From the IMG/VR virus record IMGVR_UViG_3300002231_000204, positions 1-27,729 of that record: a stretch of 27,729 bases of DNA, one strand, 5' to 3'. Each line of letters opens with the position of its first letter. The first letter of the stretch is position 1. A model generated the notes under the pieces. That model was given only the letters and a program-made list of their open reading frames with translations. It was not told where the DNA came from and ran no database searches. This stretch comes from a virus. The translations under genes were made by a program, and so were the position numbers. Shown piece by piece: positions 9,628 to 16,377 of this stretch.

Positions 9628-10016
9628 TGCTTAAATTAAAAGAAGAAAATGGATTAGAGTATGAGGCTCGACTTGAAGTTGAGCTTCATAGAAGAGTAGA
9701 TAAGAGGTTACGTTCTATTCTCTTAGACCTCGCTTATGAGGTCGAGAGGAAGTATAAAAAAGATATTATCATTACTTGCCTTGAGCGTACCGAAAAGGAG
9801 AACCAGGAAGTTAATGGTTCTCCTTTTTCATCACATATGGATGGTCGTGGTGCTGACCTAAGAAGTTTTATTTTTTCTATAAAACAGCTTGACTATATAG
9901 AGAATTATTTGTATAATACATGGGGTAAGAGCTTTGTATATGTAAAGGTTCACGACTCAGGTAGTGGTCAGCATATACATTTGAACATAAGATATGAATA
10001 TAGAAAGGACTGGTAA
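9627..10016 (+). CDS. Endolysin-like D-Ala-D-Ala/L-Ala-D-Glu peptidase (peptidase M15 type)
   Basis: The 129-residue protein shows the two zinc-binding signatures of the M15/DD-peptidase fold: SSHMDGRGADLRS near residues 67-79 (the SxHxxGxAxD motif) and HDSGSGQHIHLN near 109-120 (second metal His pair). Such small single-domain enzymes cut peptide crosslinks of peptidoglycan in phage lysis or during DNA entry. There is no signal peptide, so a holin would be needed for lysis; candidates lie at 575 and 11967. ATG 9627 overlaps the upstream TAA. I am confident of the peptidase family. Whether it works as the lysis enzyme or as a virion-associated one is inferred from position. Confidence 0.8.
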   Translation: MLKLKEENGLEYEARLEVELHRRVDKRLRSILLDLAYEVERKYKKDIIITCLERTEKENQEVNGSPFSSHMDGRGADLRSFIFSIKQLDYIENYLYNTWGKSFVYVKVHDSGSGQHIHLNIRYEYRKDW

Positions 10017-10436
10017 ATGAGTGAAGATTGTCATGTAACAGGAGTATGTGGTTGCGATAAAAACAAGATAGAACTAACTGAAGCAGAGAAGAGAGTTATA
10101 GAATTGCTTAGGTATTTTAAGAAGGATAGAAGTCTACAACATTTACCTGCTATTTTTATAAAGAAATTACAAATAATGAAATCAAGAGATGAAGTCTATA
10201 ACAACACGAATAGCTGTTATGAGAATACTTTTGGTGAGGGTGATGGTGAGGCGTTTATAAACTGTAAGCGTAACTTTGAGAGGATTAGAGATATATTACA
10301 TAACGGTAACAACCATCTTGAGATAGACATACCATCGACTAAGTTAGAAGAAAAAGAGATATTAGAAGACCAATCGAATTACCTAGATATTTGGATGTGT
10401 AACCGTTGGGAGCGTAGGCAGTCGGGGGCTAACTAA
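10017..10436 (+). CDS. Unknown protein with N-terminal Cys cluster
   Basis: I do not recognise this 139-residue protein. It starts CHVTGVCGC, a compact Cys cluster that could hold a metal, and continues as a charged, largely helical protein (LTEAEKRVIELLRYFKKDR, IFIKKLQIMKSRDE) with an acidic middle (GEGDGEAF). It starts directly after the endolysin stop (TAA then ATG) and overlaps the next ATG (TAATG), so it belongs to the same late operon. No function can be assigned. Confidence 0.65.
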   Translation: MSEDCHVTGVCGCDKNKIELTEAEKRVIELLRYFKKDRSLQHLPAIFIKKLQIMKSRDEVYNNTNSCYENTFGEGDGEAFINCKRNFERIRDILHNGNNHLEIDIPSTKLEEKEILEDQSNYLDIWMCNRWERRQSGAN

Positions 10437-10576
10437 TGTCAGCAGAATATAGGCCTCGTTTAAATGAAGATGAGTACAAGATTATACTCGCGATGCGTGA
10501 AGGGTGGAAGCCCCCTATAAGTGAGATGCCTGAAGTTGATACTACTAAATCGCCAGCAAAGGTACTTAGTACTTGA
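10436..10576 (+). CDS. 5' piece of a split exonuclease gene (46 residues)
   Basis: The ATG overlaps the upstream TAA, and the frame reads MSAEYRPRLNEDEYKIIL then AMREGWKPPISEMPE, a short helical leader, before stopping at TGA 10574. Its last residues before the break (SPAKVL) join smoothly to VLDIETAP in the +1 frame of the following exonuclease gene if one base is skipped at CTT-A (10565-10568). Treated as one gene, 10436-11321 would give 294 residues. As it stands the piece has no stand-alone function that I recognise. Confidence 0.55.
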   Translation: MSAEYRPRLNEDEYKIILAMREGWKPPISEMPEVDTTKSPAKVLST

Positions 10577-11321
10577 CATAGAAACAGCCCCGTTGCAGAG
10601 CTATACATGGGGTCTATGGAAGCAAAATGTAGCTCCGTCACAAATTATATCAGATTGGTTTATGCTTACATGGTCTGCCAAGTGGCTATTTGGAAAAGAA
10701 ATATTCTCAGATAGGCTTACCTCTAAGGAAGCAATAGACCAAGACGATGCTAAAATCACAAAAAGTATATGGAGTTTATTAGATAAGGCTGATATAGTTA
10801 TAGCCCATAATGCTAACAAGTTCGATATTAAAAGGTTGAATACAAGATTTCTAATCCATGGGTTGAACCCACCTATGTCTTATCAAGTAATAGATACATT
10901 AGACCACGCAAGAAAAAGATTCGCTATATCATCTAACAAACTTGATTACATAAATCAGTTATTGGGCTTAAACAGAAAGATTGATACTGGTGGGTTTGAG
11001 TTATGGGTTGGATGTATGAGGGGCAATGTATCAGACTTAAAAAAGATGGAAGAATATAACAGGGGTGATGTTAGGATATTAGAGGAAACTTATTTAAGAC
11101 TAAGACCATGGATACAGCCACACCCAAATATAGGGTTGTTTATAGACAAAGATGTTACTTCTTGTCCTACCTGTGGCAGTCCTGAGATAAAATTCCACGG
11201 GAAGCCTTACACTACCACAGCTAATTTGTACGATTCATTCAGATGTACTGATTGTGGTTCTGTCGGTAGAAGTAAGAAGTCTTTACCTAGCACATCTAAA
11301 ACTCGTTCACTACCGAAATAA
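10521..11321 (+). CDS. DEDD-type 3'-5' exonuclease / RNase H-like nuclease with C-terminal zinc ribbon
   Basis: Motif Exo I is visible as YLVLDIETAP (Asp and Glu ligands), Exo II as IVIAHNANKFDIKRL and Exo III as NRGDVRILEETYLRL. This places it in the DnaQ/RNase_H_2 superfamily of metal-dependent nucleases. The last 60 residues contain two CxxC pairs (CPTCG and CTDCG) forming a zinc ribbon, probably for nucleic-acid binding. The listed GTG start at 10521 has no good RBS and adds a stretch (MRCLKLILLNRQQR) that looks like out-of-frame translation. The natural start is more likely ATG 10436 through a +1 shift near 10567. It may proofread or degrade DNA in phage replication or recombination. Confidence 0.75.
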   Translation: MRCLKLILLNRQQRYLVLDIETAPLQSYTWGLWKQNVAPSQIISDWFMLTWSAKWLFGKEIFSDRLTSKEAIDQDDAKITKSIWSLLDKADIVIAHNANKFDIKRLNTRFLIHGLNPPMSYQVIDTLDHARKRFAISSNKLDYINQLLGLNRKIDTGGFELWVGCMRGNVSDLKKMEEYNRGDVRILEETYLRLRPWIQPHPNIGLFIDKDVTSCPTCGSPEIKFHGKPYTTTANLYDSFRCTDCGSVGRSKKSLPSTSKTRSLPK

Positions 11322-11330
11322 GGAGGGTAT

Positions 11331-11633
11331 ATGGCAAAAGCTAAGAAACAGGTTAAGCAAGAATTCAGTTATGATTTAGTATTGATTAGTTGGATGGATG
11401 CTGAAGCGAGCAATGGTTGGTTTGACAATTCTGAAGTAGAGGAATATGTCAAGAAAAGCATGACCCCAGTAATATCGGTTGGTTTTTTATACAAAAAAGC
11501 TAGTAAAAGTAATCCTTATTATGTATTATTCGCTGATTTAGATGATGTGAATGGTCATAACAATAGAAGAATAATTATCCCAGACACGTGGGTTTATAGT
11601 GTGACAGTGCTACAGAAAGGCAAAAAAAAATGA
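11331..11633 (+). CDS. Unknown small basic-ended protein
   Basis: This 100-residue protein has a strong Shine-Dalgarno (AAGGAGGGT) before ATG 11331. It begins with a Lys-rich stretch (MAKAKKQVKQEF) and ends QKGKKK. In between are WMDAEASNGWFDN and SVGFLYKKASKSNPYYVLFADLDD, which resembles small phage proteins of unknown function predicted to have a compact SH3-like beta fold. I cannot assign a function. It is the last gene before the structured non-coding stretch at 11640-11966. Confidence 0.7.
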   Translation: MAKAKKQVKQEFSYDLVLISWMDAEASNGWFDNSEVEEYVKKSMTPVISVGFLYKKASKSNPYYVLFADLDDVNGHNNRRIIIPDTWVYSVTVLQKGKKK

Positions 11634-11684
11634 ATTTTGGTATAGCATTCGATATAGTAGTAGAATAACAACTGCTCCCAAGCA

Positions 11685-11817
11685 AAAAAGTAGGCGACTT
11701 GGACAGGATATATCGGTCTTGTGTAGTTCAATCGGCAGAACACCGCACGATAGATGGTGGATTTAAGACGTTGCGAATTCGATACTCGCCACAAGACAGT
11801 CCAAGTCCTTGCTTTTT
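11685..11817 (+). ncRNA. tRNA-like structured RNA on a 19-bp stem
   Basis: The inner part, 11716-11797, has an 8-bp acceptor-like stem (GTCTTGTG with CACAAGAC), a D-arm (GTTC / AATCGGCA / GAAC, keeping the loop GG) and a T-arm with loop TTCGATA and stem GCGAA/CTCGC, whose innermost pair is mismatched. The anticodon arm is not canonical: 11743-11760 gives at best a 4-bp CCGC/GTGG stem, no T before a clear anticodon, and about 12 extra bases before the T-arm. Outside, 11685-11704 pairs with 11799-11817 in about 19 bp (two G-U, one bulged C). It could be a decayed or unusual tRNA, or a tRNA mimic with another job. Confidence 0.5.
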
Positions 11818-11930
11818 AAAAGTACGTTTTTTACCCCTATTTAAAGCACCTTAAAGGCATCTTTTTTAGGACAAATGCTCTATTTTAAACGAAAAATATC
11901 CTACCCATAGTAGAACATAGGTAGAAAAAC

Positions 11931-11949
11931 AAAGCTCTTAGAGGGCTTT
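11931..11949 (+). promoter_or_regulatory. Hairpin in the leader of the holin-like gene
   Basis: AAAGCTC and GGGCTTT form a 7-bp stem (one T-G pair) around a 5-base loop, just upstream of the AGGAG ribosome binding site of the gene at 11967. There is no following T run, so it is not a convincing terminator. It may protect the mRNA 5' end or affect translation. Apart from the structured RNA at 11685-11817, I see nothing else definite between 11634 and 11966. Confidence 0.35.
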
Positions 11950-11966
11950 AAAACAGGAGATTTACA

Positions 11967-12248
11967 ATGGAATCATTATCGTATCTTTACCCTTTAGTAT
12001 CAGGTTCGTTTATCGTTCCTCTTACTGACTGGGTTAAAAAGAAATTACCTGCTGATTTTCCACTAACCGCACCTGCTATATCAGGTATCTTGAATTTAGG
12101 TGCTATGTGGTGTTTAGCCCAATTATTCGCACCAACCATGTCATTTGAAGCTATTGTAGCTTATGCTTTAGGTGGACAATTTACATCTCAAGTAGCCCAT
12201 GCTGGTTGGAAAACTACAAAGAAATTAACCTTATTAGGAGATAAATAA
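11967..12248 (+). CDS. Holin-like small membrane protein
   Basis: The 93-residue protein contains three hydrophobic stretches (SYLYPLVSGSFIVPL, PAISGILNLGAMWCLAQLF and SFEAIVAYALGGQFTSQ) and a basic tail (KTTKKLTLLGDK). Size and architecture match phage holins, which form inner-membrane lesions that let endolysin out. The RBS is CAGGAG at good spacing to ATG 11967. It lies about 2 kb downstream of the endolysin gene and heads a short group with a DUF2829 protein and a secreted protein. The call is by shape, not by recognised family motifs. Confidence 0.6.
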   Translation: MESLSYLYPLVSGSFIVPLTDWVKKKLPADFPLTAPAISGILNLGAMWCLAQLFAPTMSFEAIVAYALGGQFTSQVAHAGWKTTKKLTLLGDK

Positions 12249-12251
12249 ATT

Positions 12252-12521
12252 ATGAGACCAGACTTAGGATTTGAGGATGCTTTAATATTACTAAAAAAAG
12301 GTCAAAAAGTATATAGAATGGGTTGGAATGGTAAAGGCATGTTTCTTTATTATGTCCCATCAGATACTTACGCTACAAGAACTGAAGTAGCAAAAAAAGA
12401 ATTCGGAGAAACCGTCCAGTATGGTGCTTATATAGCGATGAAAACCGCCCAAGGTTATGTAGCCCCTTGGTCAGCATCTCAAACTGACTTATTAGCTACT
12501 GACTGGGAGATTTCAGAATGA
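12252..12521 (+). CDS. tad2-like: DUF2829 protein, Tad2-like (candidate Thoeris anti-defence)
   Basis: The 89-residue product follows the DUF2829 pattern throughout: GFEDALILLKKGQKVYRMGW, NGKGMFLYYVP, the conserved IAMKTAQGYVAPW and SASQTDLLATDWEI. The family includes Tad2, a phage protein that blocks Thoeris defence by sequestering its cyclic-nucleotide signal; this comes from published work on the family, not from the sequence here. Family membership is clear to me. Anti-Thoeris activity of this member is inferred, since many DUF2829 proteins are untested. It lies four bases after the holin-like gene, and its stop overlaps the start of the secreted protein (ATGA). Confidence 0.85.
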   Translation: MRPDLGFEDALILLKKGQKVYRMGWNGKGMFLYYVPSDTYATRTEVAKKEFGETVQYGAYIAMKTAQGYVAPWSASQTDLLATDWEISE

Positions 12522-12994
12522 AATACCTATTAACATTATTACTATTACTCGTGCCTATATCAGTAACCTTTGGTGCTGATGCTAACCCTACCTTTGAGGT
12601 TGGTAGTATGACTATTGACGGTGGTTCATCCCACCTAGCTTATTTTACTGGCTTTGAAATGAATCTCAAAAAGACTAAAGGTTTTGTTAATAAAATCCGT
12701 ACGGGATATTATCAAATCCGTAATGAATGGCCAGAGAAACAAGGTTATTTTGCTTGGAATCTTAGCCAAGTAACACTTAAAGAATCATGGTGGGACTTTT
12801 ATGCTTCATCGGGGTTTGGTGTACTAAACGAGGTTAATAACGGCGATGACTACCAAAAAGGTGGCACTATGTTAGAGTTTGGGTGTAAGGCTTTCGATAA
12901 GCTACCTATTGGTATAGGTGCTAAGTTATTCCCAGTAGATGATAGAGGTGATAAGGTATTTTTATATGGGATGATAAGTTTTAGTTTACCATAG
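12518..12994 (+). CDS. Secreted protein resembling a small outer-membrane beta-barrel
   Basis: A signal peptide (MKYLLTLLLLLVPISVTFGA, cleavage near FGA-D) precedes about 138 residues of alternating polar/hydrophobic strands with many aromatic residues: FEVGSMTIDGGSSHLAYF, KIRTGYYQIRNEW, WWDFYASSGFGVL, MLEFGCKAF, KVFLYGMISFSLP. This resembles small 8-strand barrels, although the last residue is Pro rather than the usual aromatic. A phage gene for a host outer-membrane protein could exclude superinfecting phage or change the surface, as Lom-type proteins may do. It ends 25 bases before a strong terminator and closes the rightward late transcription unit. Confidence 0.6.
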   Translation: MKYLLTLLLLLVPISVTFGADANPTFEVGSMTIDGGSSHLAYFTGFEMNLKKTKGFVNKIRTGYYQIRNEWPEKQGYFAWNLSQVTLKESWWDFYASSGFGVLNEVNNGDDYQKGGTMLEFGCKAFDKLPIGIGAKLFPVDDRGDKVFLYGMISFSLP

Positions 12995-13016
12995 TGATGT
13001 CATCACAAATTGTGAT
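12994..13016. repeat. Two overlapping palindromes after the late operon
   Basis: GTGATG-T-CATCAC (12994-13006) and ATCACAA-A-TTGTGAT (13002-13016) are both perfect inverted repeats and share the CATCAC segment, so only one can fold at a time. They sit between the last late stop codon and the terminator. They could be a protein-binding operator or alternative RNA hairpins; no further evidence is visible. Confidence 0.4.
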
Positions 13017-13019
13017 AAC

Positions 13020-13048
13020 AAGCCACTCTTAATAGGGTGGCTTTTTTT
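13020..13048 (+). terminator. Rho-independent terminator of the rightward late operon
   Basis: AAGCCACTC pairs with GGGTGGCTT (9 bp, one T-G pair) around loop TTAATA and is followed by a run of T (13042-13048). It lies 25 bases after the secreted-protein gene, exactly where late rightward transcription should stop before the convergent replication genes. Confidence 0.85.
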
Positions 13049-13049
13049 A

Positions 13050-13232
13050 TGTTAATGAACGCTACAAGAGTACAAACGCACCCCAATACCGATACGATAT
13101 TAGAACATTTTAGTACAAACTGTATACATTTATTGATAAATGTAAACGTTTTGTCTTATTTCGTTGTCATGTAATTCCATTATAGGGGACAATAATAGAA
13201 CAAATAAAGTTCTTATTCTAACAAATAGATAT
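13050..13232. other. Convergent intergenic region with small inverted repeats
   Basis: No coding frame is convincing here. I see ACATTTA-TTGA-TAAATGT (13124-13141), a perfect 7-bp hairpin, and AGAAC...GTTCT near 13197-13214. A leftward TATAAT at about 13170-13180 lacks a good -35. The region lies between two terminators facing each other and may simply be a spacer. Confidence 0.4.
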
Positions 13233-13266
13233 AAAAACGCCCTAGAATCATTTGGTCATCTAGGGC
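13233..13266 (-). terminator. Rho-independent terminator of the leftward replication operon
   Basis: GCCCTAGA (13239-13246) and TCTAGGGC (13259-13266) form a perfect 8-bp stem with a 12-base loop. Read leftward it is followed by a T tract (the A run 13233-13237). It stands about 55 bases after the helicase stop codon. Confidence 0.8.
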
Positions 13267-13320
13267 TATATATATAAGGATAAATGTTACTAACAGGGTC
13301 AAGACGCCTAAATTTTAACC

Positions 13321-14691
13321 CTATATTTTTATATCTTCTGTTTTAAACGATAAGTTTTCAAACCTAGTTCTATCACCTAACCAAGCTAAATGTATTATAC
13401 CTGTCTTACCGTGCCTGTTTTTACCTATAATTAGTTCTGCTTTACCCTCTACTAACAGTCTATTTGGATCTTGTGGGTCTAGATGTTGCTTATACATCTC
13501 TTCCCTGAACAAGAATATAACAGCATCAGCATCTTGTTCTAGCGATCCTGAATCTCTTAGGTCAGACAATTGTGGTCTCTTATCGGGTCTTGATTCTAAA
13601 GCTCTTGATAGTTGCGATAAGGCTATCACGGGTATATGTAGTTCTTTAGCTATAATTTTTAACCCTCTTGAAATCTCACCAACAGCTTCAGTCCTGTTAT
13701 TACCAACCCCTGCCATTAACTGGATATAGTCAACTATAAGTAGTTCAATACCACATTTAGATTTTAATTGCTTAGCTTTAGACCTTAGTGTTTGTATATC
13801 TAATGCTGGGGTATCATCTATTTCTATTTTTAGTTTATCCAACTTCTCTTTAGCTACTAATAAATTTCTATTATCTTCTTCTGTGAGTGCTGGGGGTATT
13901 ACTTCACCCTCATTAAAGGTTGGTTTAGACTTGGCTATTGGTACTCCTGCCGTAGAGAATAATAACCTCTCAGCTAGTTGCTCTTTGCCCATCTCAAGAG
14001 ACATAAACCCAACAGTTTTAGTTTTCCCTACATTCTCTGCTATATTCATTGCCAAACTTGTCTTAGCCATACCAGGTCTACCTGCTATAAGGTATAGATT
14101 AGAATCGGCAAACCCATGTAATATATTATCGAGGTCATTATAGCCAGAGATAACAAACCTTTTCTCCCCTCTTAGCGTAGACTCAACATCGTTAATAACG
14201 AGCTCAGATGCGTGTGATATAGAATCGAAAGTATCACCACTATTACCAGTATTAGCTTCCATGATAGCTGTCTCTGCTTCATCTACTAATTTACGTGCTG
14301 GTTCTTGACCTTTACGGCATTTATCTAACAACTGCTCAAACGTATTTATAACACCTCTGAGCTGTGCATACTCACGTACAATACGACACCAGTATTCTAT
14401 GTTAGCAGTTGGGCTATTTATACACTCATCTGCCAACTCGACAAGATACCCCCTCATATCTTTATCTTTGGGGCTTATTTTTTTTAATTCATTGTAGGTG
14501 GTAGATATGTCAACAGGTTCACCACGGGTCTCTAGTGAGCTTATAGCGGTATATATAGTCCTATGCTTAAGGTTAAAGAAATCAGTCATCCGTAACTGTA
14601 CCAATACCGTACTTATTACTTCTGGGTCTTTCAAACAAGCTCCTAACACAAGCTGTTCTGTTTGATAATCCTGTGGTGTCTCGTTATTCAT
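13321..14691 (-). CDS. dnaB: Replicative DNA helicase, DnaB family
   Basis: The 456-residue length fits DnaB. The N-terminal primase-interacting domain is recognisable (TEQLVLGACLKDPEVI, DFFNLKHRTIYTAI). The RecA-like core has Walker A GRPGMAKTS (near residue 205, with Ala where Gly is usual), the signature FMSLEMGKEQLAERLL, Walker B LLIVDYIQLM, then SRGLKIIAKELHIPVIALSQL, the DLRDSGSLEQDAD segment and the arginine-finger region IGKNRHGKTG. It would unwind DNA ahead of the replication fork as a hexamer. The RBS AGAAAGGGA precedes ATG 14691. It is the last gene of the leftward operon and is followed by a terminator. Confidence 0.96.
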   Translation of the reverse strand: MNNETPQDYQTEQLVLGACLKDPEVISTVLVQLRMTDFFNLKHRTIYTAISSLETRGEPVDISTTYNELKKISPKDKDMRGYLVELADECINSPTANIEYWCRIVREYAQLRGVINTFEQLLDKCRKGQEPARKLVDEAETAIMEANTGNSGDTFDSISHASELVINDVESTLRGEKRFVISGYNDLDNILHGFADSNLYLIAGRPGMAKTSLAMNIAENVGKTKTVGFMSLEMGKEQLAERLLFSTAGVPIAKSKPTFNEGEVIPPALTEEDNRNLLVAKEKLDKLKIEIDDTPALDIQTLRSKAKQLKSKCGIELLIVDYIQLMAGVGNNRTEAVGEISRGLKIIAKELHIPVIALSQLSRALESRPDKRPQLSDLRDSGSLEQDADAVIFLFREEMYKQHLDPQDPNRLLVEGKAELIIGKNRHGKTGIIHLAWLGDRTRFENLSFKTEDIKI

Positions 14692-14702
14692 TATTCCCTT
14701 TC

Positions 14703-14876
14703 TTATTTAACCCATACTCTACGACAACATTCAAAGTAATGCTTACCATCCTTAGTCCGTCTTATCATATAATTACAACATCTAGGACAAATAGCCCTTA
14801 GTCTTAATGTAAAAGCATTTATAGTGAATTTATCCTCAGAACCATCATCATGGTAATGAGTTGGTAGCCTAAACAC
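14703..14876 (-). CDS. Small zinc-ribbon-like protein (57 residues)
   Basis: A GTG start at 14876 overlaps the end of the upstream gene, and the frame runs to TAA 14703, a few bases before the helicase RBS. The product starts MFRLPTHYHDDGSEDKF and carries CPRCCNYM and, 20 residues later, CCRR, which is a plausible four-Cys metal site. It resembles no family I can name. The tight packing between two genes and the coupled start support it as real. The non-ATG start lowers confidence. Confidence 0.55.
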   Translation of the reverse strand: MFRLPTHYHDDGSEDKFTINAFTLRLRAICPRCCNYMIRRTKDGKHYFECCRRVWVK

Positions 14877-15528
14877 CTTTCACTATCCCACAGCTACGTG
14901 CGTATTTATATAATTTAGCTGGGTTTTTAAATAATAACCCCGCGGTTCTTACTCTACCAAACTTACGTTCTATTCTCCAGTCGTTCCAGTCTTGCCATCT
15001 ATCTATATGGAACCTACGGAATACTGGCCATATATGTATATCAAAATCTTTCCAATATCTTTTCATATTGACATACTCAAACATATCCTTAGACAACACC
15101 ACCTGGTTAGCCCACCTATGCTCGCCTGTACTTGGTGATATAGCATGAGATTCAGGCTCTATATATACTATATTACTATCACCTTTTTGGAATAATAGTT
15201 TGTAATGAGAACGGGTAGCTGTCCATAAGACTTCACCCTCGTTATCTATACATTTTACATGACCCTCAAAATCTAAATGGTGGCTATCCCATTTACGGAT
15301 TAGATGCATACCGTTTAGGGAATAATCTTTACGATGGAAGTAGTTATGTATCAATAGCTTATATTCACCATAATCTACTAACTCATAATAAACATGAGGG
15401 TTTAAATCAGTCTTTATTAAGTCACCGAAATATATCTTAGTTATTTGGTCTTTCCATTTGCTGTGTATGCCATGTATCACAATAGGCATATACTTAACAG
15501 CTACAGCCTTTTCATTAGTCCAGTCCAT
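14869..15528 (-). CDS. Unknown 219-residue protein, aromatic-rich
   Basis: I do not recognise this protein. It is rich in Trp, Tyr and His (HGIHSKWKDQITKIYFGDL, GMHLIRKWDSHHLDFEGH, HIWPVFRRFHIDRWQDWNDW) and ends with a basic stretch (RARSCGIVKGV-like). No signal peptide, membrane helix or classic nucleotide-binding motif is seen. Its ATG overlaps the stop of the DNA methyltransferase (TAATG), so the two are translationally coupled. A role in DNA modification or replication is possible only by association. Confidence 0.7.
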   Translation of the reverse strand: MDWTNEKAVAVKYMPIVIHGIHSKWKDQITKIYFGDLIKTDLNPHVYYELVDYGEYKLLIHNYFHRKDYSLNGMHLIRKWDSHHLDFEGHVKCIDNEGEVLWTATRSHYKLLFQKGDSNIVYIEPESHAISPSTGEHRWANQVVLSKDMFEYVNMKRYWKDFDIHIWPVFRRFHIDRWQDWNDWRIERKFGRVRTAGLLFKNPAKLYKYARSCGIVKGV

Positions 15529-16196
15529 TAAAACAACTCCTCCTGTCTTAGTCTTTCATTAGCTATATCACAATACTTTTGGTTTATTTCTATACCGATG
15601 TATCTACGACCAAGTTGTTTACAAGCGACAGGGGTAGTGCCGCTACCGAGAAATGGGTCGAGGATGAGGTCATTGGGGTTTGAATGATGGATAAGAAGCC
15701 ATTCAAACAACTTCACTTGCTTTGATGTCGGATGTCCAAAGGTTTTTTTAGGTATAGTGAATGCATCGTAAGAAGCGAATGACATAACGGAGTCCTTCCC
15801 TACTTTCCTGAAATCCTCTACTCCCCCAAATAATAAAATAGGCTCGGTTGAATACCATATATTATTATGTGAAGCACCGGAGTATTGACTCCCAGCAGGC
15901 TTGTTCCATTGTAAAAGCCTAAAAAATGGTGCATCGTTCGCTTCAAAGATAATAGGGAGCATCTTGCCCGCACAAAACCAAATTGTCTTTTTTGATACTC
16001 TGTTTAACTCTTTAAACCATTTCCCGATTTGTTCTTTAAACAAGTCTTCGGCGTCCCAGTCCTCTGCCTTTCTAACCCCATACGGCGGGTCAGTCAGCAC
16101 TAAATCCACCGCACCGTCAGGGATATGCTTCATCACCTCAAGGCAATCACCACATATAACTTTGTTGATAAAATCTTTAGGGTAACTAACCTCCAT
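15528..16196 (-). CDS. DNA methyltransferase (N6-adenine/N4-cytosine type, beta-class order)
   Basis: The catalytic motif DLVLTDPPYG is near residues 30-40, and the SAM-binding motif DPFLGSGTTPVACKQLGRRYIGIEI is near the C-terminus. With the catalytic motif first and the FxGxG motif last, this is the beta-class arrangement (N6-adenine or N4-cytosine MTases); DPPY favours adenine. At 222 residues it is a compact phage form with a small target-recognition region between the motifs. No cognate restriction enzyme is nearby, so it probably protects phage DNA from host nucleases or marks it. It overlaps the small gene upstream by 11 bases. Confidence 0.93.
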   Translation of the reverse strand: MEVSYPKDFINKVICGDCLEVMKHIPDGAVDLVLTDPPYGVRKAEDWDAEDLFKEQIGKWFKELNRVSKKTIWFCAGKMLPIIFEANDAPFFRLLQWNKPAGSQYSGASHNNIWYSTEPILLFGGVEDFRKVGKDSVMSFASYDAFTIPKKTFGHPTSKQVKLFEWLLIHHSNPNDLILDPFLGSGTTPVACKQLGRRYIGIEINQKYCDIANERLRQEELF

Positions 16197-16377
16197 AAAT
16201 ATCCTTCCTTCCCTTTGGTTTATCTTGAAGAAATTCGTATATATCTACCATCACCTTATTATAACCGACTAATTGCTTTTTGTCAAGCGACTTAATAAGT
16301 TCTAGCCTATCAATATGGAAGCCGTGTACTCGGTTAAGCAACTCTAATGACTGCTCGTATCTATCCTCTATTGTCAT
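16186..16377 (-). CDS. Small helical protein (63 residues), unknown
   Basis: The start ATGACAATAGAGG lies inside the end of the RuvC-like gene, and the stop region overlaps the methyltransferase start. The product (YEQSLELLNRVHGFHIDRLEL, SLDKKQLVGYNKVMVDIYEF) is predicted helical with a basic C-terminal end (KPKGRKDIYGG). No family is recognised. The gene contains a perfect leftward sigma70-type promoter (16258-16286) within its coding sequence. Confidence 0.6.
   Translation of the reverse strand: MTIEDRYEQSLELLNRVHGFHIDRLELIKSLDKKQLVGYNKVMVDIYEFLQDKPKGRKDIYGG
16258..16286 (-). promoter_or_regulatory. Leftward sigma70-type promoter inside the 63-residue gene
   Basis: On the minus strand TTGACA (16281-16286) and TATAAT (16258-16263) are separated by 17 bases, a perfect consensus match. 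It shares flanks with the promoter at 21642 (GCTTGACA ... GGTTATAATAA). It would start transcription just upstream of the methyltransferase and helicase. Confidence 0.7.

Noticed and set aside
11630-11668. 12-codon ATG frame at the end of the 100-residue gene
   Set aside because: Too short and without supporting signals; it overlaps the leader of the structured RNA.
11717-11796. Standard functional tRNA
   Set aside because: The anticodon arm lacks a 5-bp stem, 7-base loop and T33, and the T-arm has a mismatch at its innermost pair, so I list it only as tRNA-like.
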